Counted from the first letter of the stretch, positions 1-6,655 are shown. The stretch: 10,512 nucleotides of DNA from Baffinella frigidus (GCA_026770585.1 MU646314.1:1332053-1342564), one strand, 5' to 3'. The notes: generated by a model from the letters alone, not told the origin. Numbers and translations are program-made.

Positions 1-300
1 GGGGGGGGGAGGGGGGGAGCGGGCGGTTGGGGTTGTGAAGGTTGACGGCGGGGAGGTTTGGGCCCGGCTGCGGAGAGAGAGGGGTGGAGAGGGAGAGAGA
101 GAGGGGGGGAGAGAGCGAGAGAGCGAGAGAGTCAGAGAGAGCGAGAGCGAGAGCGAGAGATGGAGAGGGAGCGATAGAGAGAGAGAGAAACCTGACTGGT
201 TCCGAAATGAGAGAGAGGGAGAGAGCATGGCCTCATTCACTCCCAGGGATCAGGAGTCCTCCACTCCCACCAGCCACCGGAAGTGAACCAAAGCAAACGT
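1..300. repeat. GA-microsatellite macro-repeat, first unit
   Basis: The stretch opens with a G-rich run (1-18) and passes into a purine (GA)n array at about 72-190 with GAGC interruptions, then a shorter GAGA patch at 207-226. The sequence just before the array, around 58-71 (tttgggcccggctg), recurs at 463-476 before the second GA array, so array and flank were duplicated together. Two overlapping reading frames cross the array but encode only Arg/Glu/Ser low-complexity peptide, which I take as a by-product of the microsatellite. Confidence 0.75.
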
Positions 301-311
301 TAATTCCCCTC

Positions 312-340
312 GCAGACTAAACCCTGAGGGTTTAGTCTGC
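312..340. repeat. Perfect palindrome made of inverted telomere-type repeat
   Basis: Arms 312-325 and 327-340 are exact reverse complements of 14 bases around a single G at 326. The centre reads CTAAACCCTGAGGGTTTAG, so one CCCTAAA-type unit faces one TTTAGGG-type unit. As single-stranded DNA or RNA this would be a stable hairpin. The order (C-rich, then G-rich) is opposite to that of a head-to-head telomere fusion. Confidence 0.85.
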
Positions 341-384
341 AGATGAAATCAACTTTTGCCATTCTTTGATTTGGTTTTCTTCTG

Positions 385-555
385 GTGGTTGGTGGTCAGC
401 ACTCGTCAACCGCAGTCCTACTCACGTGCCGCTACCATTGGGCTGCGCTCTATCTCACCCAGGTTTTGGCCCGGCTGTGTGTGTTTGGGGGGGGGGAGAG
501 ATCCATAGAGAGAGATGCAGCGAGAGATCCAGTCAGATATAGAGATAGAGAGCGG

Positions 556-589
<34 letters not shown>

Positions 590-735
590 AGAGAGAAGGC
601 GAGAGAGAGCGATAGCGACCTGATTGATACGAAGCCTGAGACTCAGCACGCGACACCTTCAGTCCTCCTCACGTGGAGCTCGCGTGAAGCTACCATGGGG
701 GTGCGCTCTGACTCACCGTGCGACGGGTACTGTAA
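385..735. repeat. GA-microsatellite macro-repeat, second unit
   Basis: A G run (485-496) leads into a GA array at about 497-616. The flank at 644-719 (cagcacgcgacaccttcagt and onward) resembles 397-460 upstream and 1279-1330 downstream. The shared blocks are a cagtcct segment, a cacgtg segment and, in the first two copies, a gctaccat segment. The layout suggests degenerate tandem macro-repeats of several hundred bases, each carrying a GA array with purines on the plus strand. Confidence 0.65.
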
Positions 736-905
736 CCCCAAATCTTGAATCCTCAACCCTAAACCCTAAACCCTGAACCCTAAACCCTACACCCTAAACC
801 CTAAACCCTAAACCCTAAACCCTAAACCCTGGACCCTTAACCCCAAACCCTAAACCAGGCGTGAACCCTGAACCCTCAACCCTCAACCCTACACCCTACA
901 CCAGG
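733..905. repeat. Degenerate telomere-type (CCCTAAA)n tract
   Basis: The tract begins with aaccccaaatcttgaatcc, and at about 792-829 it holds five successive perfect CCCTAAA units. Variants such as CCCTGAA, CCCTACA and CCCTCAA surround them. It is punctuated by aaaccaggcgtgaac (853-867) and ends in acaccaggcttgaatc. The same ccaggc punctuation appears in the large array at 5461-6250. The C-rich strand is on plus. Degeneracy and non-telomeric flanks on both sides mark it as interstitial or subtelomeric rather than a true chromosome end. Confidence 0.9.
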
Positions 906-922
906 CTTGAATCGCTGTGATC

Positions 923-1063
923 TCATAGGAAAACGATTTTAATTTGAAACTCTCTGGCATTGAAATTTACTAAACACAAAGAGTTTTACTAGTAATGTTA
1001 AAGCGTCCGTGCAGTAATTTTCATTGAATCCAATGGTTGCAAATTAAAATCGTTTTCCTATGA
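923..1063. mobile_element. Foldback element 1 (conserved 69-bp core, GATC duplication)
   Basis: A 141-bp palindromic element flanked by GATC at 919-922 and 1064-1067. The outer arms, starting TCATAGGAAAACGATTTT, match perfectly for about 23 bases (923-945 against 1041-1063), then diverge before a 69-bp core at 958-1026. In reverse complement the core begins CAATGAAAATTACTGCAC and aligns with the cores of the foldbacks at 4603-4742 and 6255-6425. Its middle contains the palindrome TTACTAGTAA. There is no coding capacity, so this would be a non-autonomous MITE or foldback-type DNA transposon. The related uninterrupted locus at 1659-1730 supports the insertion boundaries. Confidence 0.8.
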
Positions 1064-1113
1064 GATCGGACGGTCCGGGGGGCTGGACGAGGCTGACGTG
1101 ATGGTGGCTGTGC

Positions 1114-1155
<42 letters not shown>

Positions 1156-1210
1156 GAGAGAGAGAGAGAGCGAGCGAGAGAGAGAGAGAGAGAGAGAGTG
1201 AGTGAGAACC

Positions 1211-1246
<36 letters not shown>

Positions 1247-1330
1247 CGCGCTGCACTGCAAGGGCACACGCACGTGGGACCACCACGCGACAACTTCAGT
1301 CCTCCGCACGTGCAGCTCGTGGAGGGGCCA
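1064..1330. repeat. GA-microsatellite macro-repeat, third unit
   Basis: Positions 1064-1116 (gatcggacggtc, then ggctggacgaggct) are duplicated at 1677-1730. The GA array spans about 1115-1247 with GAGC and GTGAGT interruptions. The downstream flank 1279-1330 (cacgcgacaacttcagtcct) matches 650-690 of the second unit. Ser/Leu-rich minus-strand frames here are microsatellite artefacts. Confidence 0.7.
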
Positions 1331-1333
1331 TCT

Positions 1334-1502
1334 TAATAGGGTAACGTCCTGAAAACCGGGTAGTTAGGCCTACGGTATTGCCTACGGTAGGCCGTAGGGC
1401 TCCTAGGACCTATGTTTCATAGGACCCCCCCTAGGCCCTTACGGCCTTCTGTAGGCAATACCGTAGGCTTAACTACCCAGTTTTCAGGACGTTCGCCTAT
1501 GA
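1334..1502. mobile_element. Long foldback element with CCTAGG-containing loop
   Basis: A 169-bp palindromic element. The left arm starts taatagggtaacgtcctg and the right arm is its imperfect complement ending in cgttcgcctatga. The arms pair for about 65 bases with few mismatches. The central region holds a second small hairpin, cctatgtttcatagg. The right terminus reads TCATAGG in reverse complement, identical to the ends of the foldback at 923-1063. Flanking tetramers are ATCT (1330-1333) and ATGT (1503-1506), a possible decayed duplication. The left arm is closely repeated at 7132-7196. No coding capacity. Confidence 0.75.
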
Positions 1503-1546
1503 ATGTCTGACGGTGTGGCACGGCGGTGGAGCAGGTAACGGAAACT

Positions 1547-1563
1547 CGGGCACTCCGTGCCCG
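1547..1563. repeat. Short GC-rich hairpin
   Basis: Arms CGGGCAC and GTGCCCG surround the loop TCC. No T tract or gene context supports a terminator, so it is recorded only as an inverted repeat. Confidence 0.6.
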
Positions 1564-1658
1564 AAAATCCCTTCGTAGCCCGCTGTGTGGTTGGACGGTC
1601 CTAGGCTGTCTAGCTCTGTCCCACTTGATTTGGGCTCCTCATCAATTTGCCCCCCCCC

Positions 1659-1730
1659 CCAGGTGTCGGTCGCAGCGATCGGACGGTCGGGGGGGCTGGA
1701 CGAGGCTGGCGTGATGGTGGCCGTGCGTGG
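1659..1730. repeat. Paralogous empty site for foldback element 1
   Basis: The segment aligns with both flanks of the foldback at 923-1063. Positions 1659-1680 align, with substitutions, to 901-922, and 1677-1730 aligns closely to 1064-1116. A single GATC stands at 1677-1680 where the interrupted copy has two. This is what an unoccupied paralogous target should look like if the foldback inserted with a 4-bp duplication. Confidence 0.7.
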
Positions 1731-1887
1731 CGCCGGAGTACGTTTCTGGCCGCGGGGGGAGGGGAAGGGGGGGGCGCTCCAGGTGTGTAGTCCGGCCTTG
1801 CGAAGCTATGCTCATGGTTTCGTGTTTCGTAGTTTGAGTTTAGGGCGTGCCCTGGTTGTCCCCCAGGCTCATGGGTGAGACGCGGAC

Positions 1888-2026
1888 ACCACTCGGTGGG
1901 CTACGAGGGCTTCGGTGACCCGGATTCCGGGGTGTTACGTGACCAATATGCATTAAAAAAAACTCAAGTTAATTGTCTTCAGGTGAGTTGACTCTTTGAT
2001 GAAAGGTTCGCAGTCCACCGTGTGGT
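1888..2026 (+). mobile_element. 139-bp TIR element (MITE), copy A
   Basis: Termini accactcggtgggctacgag and, in reverse complement at the right end, accacacggtggactgcgaa form imperfect TIRs of about 20 bp. The whole 139 bp aligns in reverse orientation with 6471-6609. The right half also matches 4404-4465. Internal landmarks are ggattccggggtgttacgtg and cttcaggtgagttgact. It lacks coding capacity. I could not find a convincing target duplication: the flanks are ggac and acct. Confidence 0.75.
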
Positions 2027-2041
2027 ACCTCTCCAGGTTTG

Positions 2042-2410
2042 GTGGTGGAAGTAGTGTCGTGTGGGTGGTGATTACCAGGGTGGGGGTCGAGCAGGTGTCT
2101 TTGTCAAGTGTCAAGCGTTTAGGACGGTTCCTAAACACTTGACACTTAACGGGATCAGGGGGTTCAGGGGTTCGACTCGTCAGTTTGGGAGGTGGATGTG
2201 GTGTCTTGTTAATCACCTGGCTATCGCCAGGCTCATGGGTTCGACGCTTTGTAGTTTTTTTGGTTGGTGTGGTGTGGTGTTCTTGGTGATTACCACGGGG
2301 GGGGGTCCAGCAGGTGTCTTTGTCCCATGGACATTTCTATGTGGTTGGTGTGGTGTGGTGTTCGTGGTGATGACCACGGTGGGGGTCGAGCAGGTGTCTT
2401 TGTCCCAGGA
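2042..2410 (+). repeat. G/T-rich direct repeat, three units
   Basis: A block containing ggtgattaccacgg, a G run and then gagcaggtgtctttgtc occurs at about 2052-2105, 2261-2328 and 2342-2408. The last two are 81 bp apart and share tggttggtgtggtgtggtgt at their starts. A 173-residue plus-strand frame crosses the block, but it consists of these repeats plus the following GA tract and shows no protein family features. Confidence 0.75.
2106..2147. repeat. 19-bp-arm hairpin inside the first G/T-rich unit
   Basis: Left arm aagtgtcaagcgtttagga (2106-2124) and right arm tcctaaacacttgacactt (2129-2147) pair with one mismatch around the loop CGGT. This is compact enough to be a very stable hairpin. It lies exactly where the first G/T-rich unit departs from the other two, after tttgtc. 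Confidence 0.85.
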
Positions 2411-2429
2411 GGACAACCGCCGTCGCTGC

Positions 2430-2455
2430 TGGACTGCGGTCCGCCCCACCCTCAT

Positions 2456-2495
<40 letters not shown>

Positions 2496-2840
2496 GTCCG
2501 CCCTACCCCACACAGTTGGCTTCCAAGGCTATTTCGACCGAAAATCCGGCCAAAGTTCCGGTTATTCTTTAGCTATGGATAAGATTTGTACCAGGAATAG
2601 ATGGGCACTGCGGTGCGCCGGACCCTCCCACTTGAAATTACTTAAAAGTGACTGACGCCTAGCGCACTTCTGCATTCAAACTTCGGAAACACGCACCTGG
2701 TAAGGAGGGGTTGGGGTTTATGCGGTGCGCCCTACCCTTGTGCCGTTCTACATTCAAACTTCGAAAGCAAGATCCTGGTTCTACATTCAAACAGCAAGAT
2801 ATCGGTTCTACATTCAAACTCCGAAAGAAAGATGTTTGGC
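2430..2840 (+). repeat. GA tract and ttctacattcaaac tandem repeats
   Basis: A GA tract at 2457-2492 lies between two copies of a gcggtccgcccyaccc motif (about 2436 and 2493). Diverged copies of the motif follow at about 2611 and 2721. A second repeat, ttctacattcaaac followed by a cgaaag or agcaag segment, occurs at 2668-2700, 2746-2778, 2779-2805 and 2806-2839, the last three directly in tandem. Unit lengths are 33, 33, 27 and 34 bases. Confidence 0.8.
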
Positions 2841-3285
2841 AGTGTTGTGCGTGGAGTCTTCTGTGATGCGTCGAAGCTTACACGTAATTTTGCGAATATT
2901 CTGGACCGCACCGCGGGCTACCAAGCGATTTTCGACCTATTTCAGGCCGAGTTTCCGTTACCTTATCCGCAGGAACCCCCTCATGTCCCTACGGGATGTC
3001 TACCGTAGGGTCGTGGGTCTTATCACTGAGGGTTTGTTAAAAAAACTCTTTGAAGTCAGCTGTGTGGTATGCTGGCATGCGACGAAGTCAGCAGTGAGTG
3101 CGTGGGCGGTCCTGTCTCGAAGATAGATGAAAGGGTTTCGCACCTACTTGGTTGCAGTCACTCGAGATACACCATCAACAAACTAAATCAAAACCGTGCA
3201 ATGTGATTGATTTGCTTTCACTATTTTGTTTTTAAAATTGATCGCACGTTCGATTAAATCTTCTGGAAAGTCTCTTTTTCCAAGT
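2840..3285. other. No gene recognised; mostly unique sequence
   Basis: A 133-residue plus-strand frame (2725-3126) covers the first part. It starts in the tandem repeat, which produces the peptide FYIQT three times, and then becomes a basic, arginine-rich sequence with no domain I recognise. A small hairpin (ccctacgg ... ccgtaggg) sits at about 2987-3010. From 3170 the base composition becomes AT-rich. I see no promoter, splice or RNA signal that I can support. Confidence 0.5.
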
Positions 3286-3439
3286 AATTCAACCACTTTC
3301 ATGGACGAAGCCATGCAATGTAAACCGTGTTTTTGCTATCTTGTAGTGGGTTGAGTCCCATGGTAAAGCTATGTCGACGCTAGAATAGCAAAATCTGATA
3401 AAATTCACCCTTAAGATAGCATGAAAGGCGGTTGAAATT
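3286..3439. repeat. Degenerate inverted-repeat element
   Basis: Outer arms aattcaaccactttcatg (3286-3303) and catgaaaggcggttgaaatt (3420-3439) are complementary with a few mismatches and gaps. An inner pair, tttttgctat at about 3330-3339 and atagcaaaa at about 3385-3393, is nested within them. The structure resembles a decayed foldback of about 154 bp, but the arms are weaker than those of the other elements and no flanking duplication is evident. Confidence 0.45.
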
Positions 3440-3562
3440 GGATGGCCTCGGACACGAACTTACTCTCATTTCGACTGCCGTGTGTCAGGAAGGCCGCACG
3501 CGTTCAGACGAACCTCCGTGGCACTTCTGCGGTAATCTCCGAGTCATCACACACAGAATCTT

Positions 3563-3752
3563 CCACGCGAGGACGCTAAAGGGGCCTATTTAAAACCGAT
3601 GTGCTTGTAAAAGTGGGTATGTGTGTAGTAACTTGCGTTGATTGGTCACGTAACTCTCCATATATTGCACAGTCACGGGGTTGGAACACCCTATCCTGGT
3701 ACAAAATTTTACAACCCCACATTTAAATAGGGCCTCTAGCATTCTCGAGTGG
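3563..3752 (+). mobile_element. Second TIR element family, copy 1 (TCTT duplication)
   Basis: Element of 190 bp with imperfect TIRs: ccacgcgag at the left, and ccactcgag in reverse complement at the right. Both continue through a ggccctatttaaa-like segment. TCTT directly flanks it at 3559-3562 and 3753-3756. The right half (acaaccccacatttaaa) and the internal blocks gtgtgtagta and attggtcacgtaac align with 7431-7649 and with the reverse complement of 9235-9425. It is more diverged than the other two, which are closer to each other. No coding capacity. Confidence 0.75.
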
Positions 3753-3784
3753 TCTTGAGATCTCCGTCATCGCCAGGAAAAACG

Positions 3785-4200
3785 CGCACGCCTTGCAAAG
3801 CCTTGCCTCAGAAACAGATCCACGCCTGGCGAAACCCTCACCACTTAGCAGCGGCCGCGTTCCTTTCCCCCCGGATATCCGGGGGAAACGTGGTTAGAAT
3901 TCCAGGGCGGTGGATAAGATTCTAGTACAAATCGTTTAGATGGACTGTATCCGTGAAGCCCCCGGTGGCTGCTAAGTGGAAACCGATCCACGCCTTGCGG
4001 AACCCTGCCTCAAAATGGAGCCTGCGTCTGGCTGCTGTGGCACACACAGAGATCCGCTGCACGCCTTGCGAAACCTTGTCGCAGCGGAAAGCGAAGCCGG
4101 AAGGCCCCGGCTCGCCGGGAAAGGGCGGTGGTGGTTCACGTACTCTCGCTGGACTGGTGAGACAACGACTGAATGGAGCCTGCGTCTGCATGCGCCACAC
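3785..4200 (+). repeat. Short direct repeats (gatccacgccttgcg) with an inverted pair
   Basis: The motif cacgccttgcgaaacc, with variation, starts at 3787, 3821, 3989 and 4060, usually preceded by gatcc. A second motif, aatggagcctgcgtctg, occurs at about 4014-4030 and 4172-4188. The 12-bp arms ccacttagcagc (3841-3852) and gctgctaagtgg (3967-3978) are exact reverse complements, so part of this block is also an inverted pair. Overlapping frames on both strands give Arg/Pro/Gly-rich peptides with no recognisable domain. Confidence 0.65.
3864..3888. repeat. Near-perfect GC-rich palindrome centred on GATATC
   Basis: The sequence runs TTT, six C, GGATATCC, five G, AAA. It is self-complementary apart from one extra C on the left. 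It lies inside the inverted pair at 3841-3978, roughly a sixth of the way through it. Confidence 0.8.
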
Positions 4201-4235
4201 GAGGTTGTAGTGGGCGAGGCGTTCCAGTCAACGAT

Positions 4236-4253
4236 CCACCCCTTCAGGGGTGG
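4236..4253. repeat. GC-rich hairpin
   Basis: Arms ccacccct and aggggtgg pair perfectly around a two-base loop. No neighbouring gene gives it a role. Confidence 0.7.
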
Positions 4254-4403
4254 TTACCGGCGTTAGAGCCCTGCGTCTCGATCATCTCTCCCCCTAGCGT
4301 GCGCCGTCGGTTTATCAGCTTGATGAAACTCGCCTTTCTTCCGGTTTGAAGTGGGTGCTTGATCAGCCTCGCGTGGCCCACACGACGCTGATCAGAGCCT
4401 ACA

Positions 4404-4465
4404 AAGTTGATTGTCTTCAGGCAAGTTGACTTTTGATGATGAAAGGTTCGTAGTCCACCGTGTGG
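4404..4465 (+). mobile_element. Truncated copy C of the 139-bp TIR element
   Basis: Matches the right half of copy A from aagttgattgtcttcagg through the terminal tagtccaccgtgtgg. The left half with the opposite TIR is missing, and unrelated sequence precedes it. It retains the right terminal repeat only and carries a small gat duplication (ttttgatgatgaaagg). Confidence 0.75.
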
Positions 4466-4535
4466 CCGCTACTGCCGAACCACACGAGGCTGCCCATGCG
4501 AACATAATAAATGGACGTTTTAGGGTAAGTGCCTA

Positions 4536-4850
4536 CTCAGAAGGGCAACAGTGAACTTCACGACTGAGATGGTGCTTGACGAGGCACAGCGAATGTTATC
4601 TTTCATCCGGGGAAACCTATTTTTCTTTCATTTCCTGGCAACGAAAATTACTACACAAACGCTTTAATATTACTAGTAATAACGAATTGTGTAGTAATTT
4701 CCGTTGCCAGGGAATGAAAGAAAAATAGGTTTCCCCGGATGAAATGGTCCCAGTGCTGTCGCGTGACAGCGCGAATGGCTAGGTGCTGTCTCTTGACACA
4801 GTCTTATTCTGTGTTCCTATCACGCCTGCAGATGAGTGAAAGAGTGACTG
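4536..4850 (+). repeat. Duplicated segment, copy 1 (interrupted by foldback 2)
   Basis: The sequence gggcaacagtgaacttcacg and onward to gcacagcgaatg (4595) matches 5090-5152. After the foldback, tcccagtgctgtcgc through tgtctcttgacacagtc and on to the cacgcctg block matches 5153-5272. The duplicate differs by substitutions and by the 140-bp palindrome present only in this copy. Confidence 0.75.
4603..4742. mobile_element. Foldback element 2 (conserved 68-bp core)
   Basis: A 140-bp near-perfect palindrome. Left arm 4603-4658 and right arm 4687-4742 pair over 56 bases with two mismatches. The outer ends read TCATCCGGGGAAACC and the core (4639-4706) begins CAACGAAAATTACTACACAA. The loop contains ATTACTAGTAAT. 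AATG follows at 4743-4746. Another AATG lies at 4592-4595, but it is separated from the left end by seven bases, so a 4-bp duplication is plausible rather than clean. The uninterrupted paralogue at 5149-5153 has a single AATG. Confidence 0.85.
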
Positions 4851-5345
4851 AGGTGGTGATGGACGTGGTAGGGGACGAGTCCTTGAGAGATTGGTAGTTT
4901 ATTGCCAAACAACCAGCGTCAGCGCCGCACATTCTAACGCATTGTGCTGCTTACTGTACCCCGTATCGGCCGCTCTCAAGAGCATTCGTAAGAGCATTTT
5001 CCGGATGGATTCTAAGTCCAGCTCCTACCAGGGGACGAGAACTTGACATGGTGAATAGCTCCAGTGCTGTCGCTTGACAGAGTGCATGCCCGATCAGGAG
5101 CGCAACAGTGAACTTCACGACTGAGGTGATGCTGGACGTGGCACAGCGAATGATCCCAGTGCTATCGCTTGACAGAGGGCTGGGTGCTGTCTCTTGACAG
5201 AGTCGTGTCATCATCATCTTCTTCGTTGTCTTCTTCTGTATTACACTCACGCCTGGAGACAAGTGAAGTGCTCGCCGTGGCAGAGTGAATGACCTGGTGC
5301 TCGTGTTGGCACGGGGGTTGGAGGCATGGATTGTTGACAGAGTGA
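4750..5345 (+). repeat. CTGTCRCTTGACAG-type repeat cluster and duplicated segment copy 2
   Basis: The motif gtgctgtcgcttgacag, with variants, occurs at about 4753, 4782, 5063, 5158 and 5185, with a decayed copy near 5333. CTGTC and GACAG are complementary, so each unit is a tiny 5-bp-arm hairpin. Positions 5090-5272 form the uninterrupted copy of the duplicated block. A CT/TTC-rich patch (about 5210-5238) yields Asp/Glu-rich or Ser-rich frames that are not credible genes. Confidence 0.7.
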
Positions 5346-5460
5346 CGGCGGCGATGCGCGACTGAGGAGGTGACCAGTCGCGCGACTTGGCAGGGGAGGA
5401 GTGCCCCGCGACGCTGCGTCCCTTCGGGGCGTCGTCTCCTCCCGAGAACTACCCAGGTGA

Positions 5461-6250
5461 TACCCAAACCTTAAACCCTAAACCCTACACCCCAACTCCC
5501 AAATCCTAAACCCTGAACCTTGAAACCTTACACCCTACACCCTACACCCTCAACCCTAAAACCTAAACCCTGACCCCTAAACCCTAAACCCTCAACCCTA
5601 ACCCCCAAACCCTAAACCCTGAACCTTGAAACCCTACGCCCTACACCCTAAACCCCGAACCCTACACCATACACCCTAAACCCTCACCCCCAGCACCCAA
5701 ACCCAATGCCCTGCTAGACCCAAACGCCCAAACGCCCAGTCCGTAAACCAGGCACGCTGCTCTAAACTCTAAACCTGAAACCCGAAACCCGAAACCCGAA
5801 ACCCCAAAACCTAAACTCTAAACTCTAAACCCTAAACCCAAACCCTAACCCCTAAACCCTAAACCCTACAACCTAAACCGTACAACCCCAACCCTAACCC
5901 CCAAACCCAACACCCTCCTACACCCAAACGCCTCGACCCTAAACCCTCAACCCTCAAACATAACCCTCACCCCTCAAAACACACACCAGACACCCTGCTT
6001 GTATTCTGGGACGTGGCAACCTGAACCCTAATCCCCAAACCCTAAACCCTCACCCCCACACCCTCAACCCTAACCCCCAAACCCCCAAACCCTAACCCCC
6101 AAACCCTAACCCCTCACCCCCAAATCCGACACCCGACACCCTGCTAGACCCAATCGCCCAGACACCGTAAACCAGGCACGCTGCTTCAAACCCTGAATCC
6201 TCAACCCTGAACCCTCGACTCTGAACGTTACGCCCTCAACCCCAAACCCC
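5461..6250. repeat. Large degenerate telomere-type array with higher-order punctuation
   Basis: Nearly 800 bp of CCCTAAA, CCCTACA, CCCTCAA, CCCTGAA, CCCCAAA and related variants, C-rich on the plus strand throughout. A non-telomeric block is embedded twice, at about 5709-5764 and 6139-6188: ccctgctagacccaa, a cgcccag segment, then gtaaaccaggcacgctgct. A partial copy follows at 6430-6460. Another shared block, ttctgggacgtggca, occurs at about 6004-6018 and 6670-6684. The array therefore has a higher-order structure rather than being simple decayed telomere. Confidence 0.9.
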
Positions 6251-6254
6251 AATC

Positions 6255-6425
6255 TAATCGCGGCGAGTATTTTCCGAAAATACGATTTCGGGGACCTCCG
6301 ATCCGATTTGCAACGAAAATTACTACACGGACGAGACCATTTTTAAAAGCACAGACACATTGTGTAGTAATTTTCGTTGAAAATACTTTTAAAATCGTAT
6401 TTTCGGAAAATACTCGTCCGGATGA
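6255..6425. mobile_element. Foldback element 3 in the telomere-type array (AATC duplication)
   Basis: Element of 171 bp flanked by AATC at 6251-6254 and 6426-6429. The right end reads TCATCCGGACGAG in reverse complement, and the left end is taatcgcggcgag. The arms share cgagtattttccgaaaatac. The core (6311-6379, 69 bp) begins CAACGAAAATTACTACAC and ends GTGTAGTAATTTTCGTTG, matching foldbacks 1 and 2, but the core centre and the outer arms differ from theirs. The left arm has about 20 bases (cggggacctccgatccgatt region) not mirrored on the right. The sequence on either side is telomere-like. Confidence 0.85.
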
Positions 6426-6470
6426 AATCCCTGCTGGACCCAACTTCCCACGCCGTAAACCCCAAACCCT

Positions 6471-6609
6471 CCACACGGTGGACTACGAATCTTTCATCAA
6501 AAGTCAACTTACCTGAAGAGAATTAACTTGAAGGATTTTTCAATGCAAATTGGACACGTAACACCCCGGAATCCGGGGTCGCCGAAACCCTCGTAGCCCA
6601 CTGAGTGGT
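6471..6609 (-). mobile_element. 139-bp TIR element (MITE), copy B
   Basis: Reverse-orientation copy of 1888-2026 with the same length and alignable end to end. The plus strand starts ccacacggtggactacgaa and ends agcccactgagtggt. The flanks are CCCTAAA-type variants on both sides, so it sits inside the telomere-type tract. No clear target duplication. Confidence 0.8.
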
Positions 6610-6611
6610 AC

Positions 6612-6655
6612 GTATAACCCTAAACCCTCAAATATAACCCTGAACCCTCAAACAG
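6612..6655. repeat. Short telomere-type remnant
   Basis: The units ataaccctaaaccctcaa and ataaccctgaaccctcaaa end at acaggcacgctac, the same caggcacgct punctuation as in the array at 5461-6250. This appears to be the continuation of that array beyond the inserted TIR element. Confidence 0.75.

Noticed and set aside
312-340. Telomere-telomere fusion point
   Set aside because: The order is C-rich then G-rich. A head-to-head fusion would read G-rich then C-rich.
35-656. Overlapping frames on both strands across the GA arrays
   Set aside because: The peptides are runs of Arg-Glu, Glu-Ser or Ser-Leu dictated by the dinucleotide repeat, with no sign of a real protein.
2005-2020. Possible tRNA B-box (ggttcgcagtcc), suggesting a SINE
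   Set aside because: Spacing does not fit the B-box consensus, no A-box is present, and terminal inverted repeats at both ends fit a DNA transposon better.
2061-2582. A 173-residue plus-strand frame
   Set aside because: It traverses three direct repeats, a hairpin and a GA tract. Its repeated peptide blocks derive from these, and no domain is visible.
3864-3888. Transcription terminator
   Set aside because: A palindrome with no T tract and no adjacent gene in a eukaryotic-looking region.
5210-5240. Acidic or serine-rich minus-strand coding segment
   Set aside because: It arises from a short TCATCATC/TTC-rich patch inside duplicated repeats.
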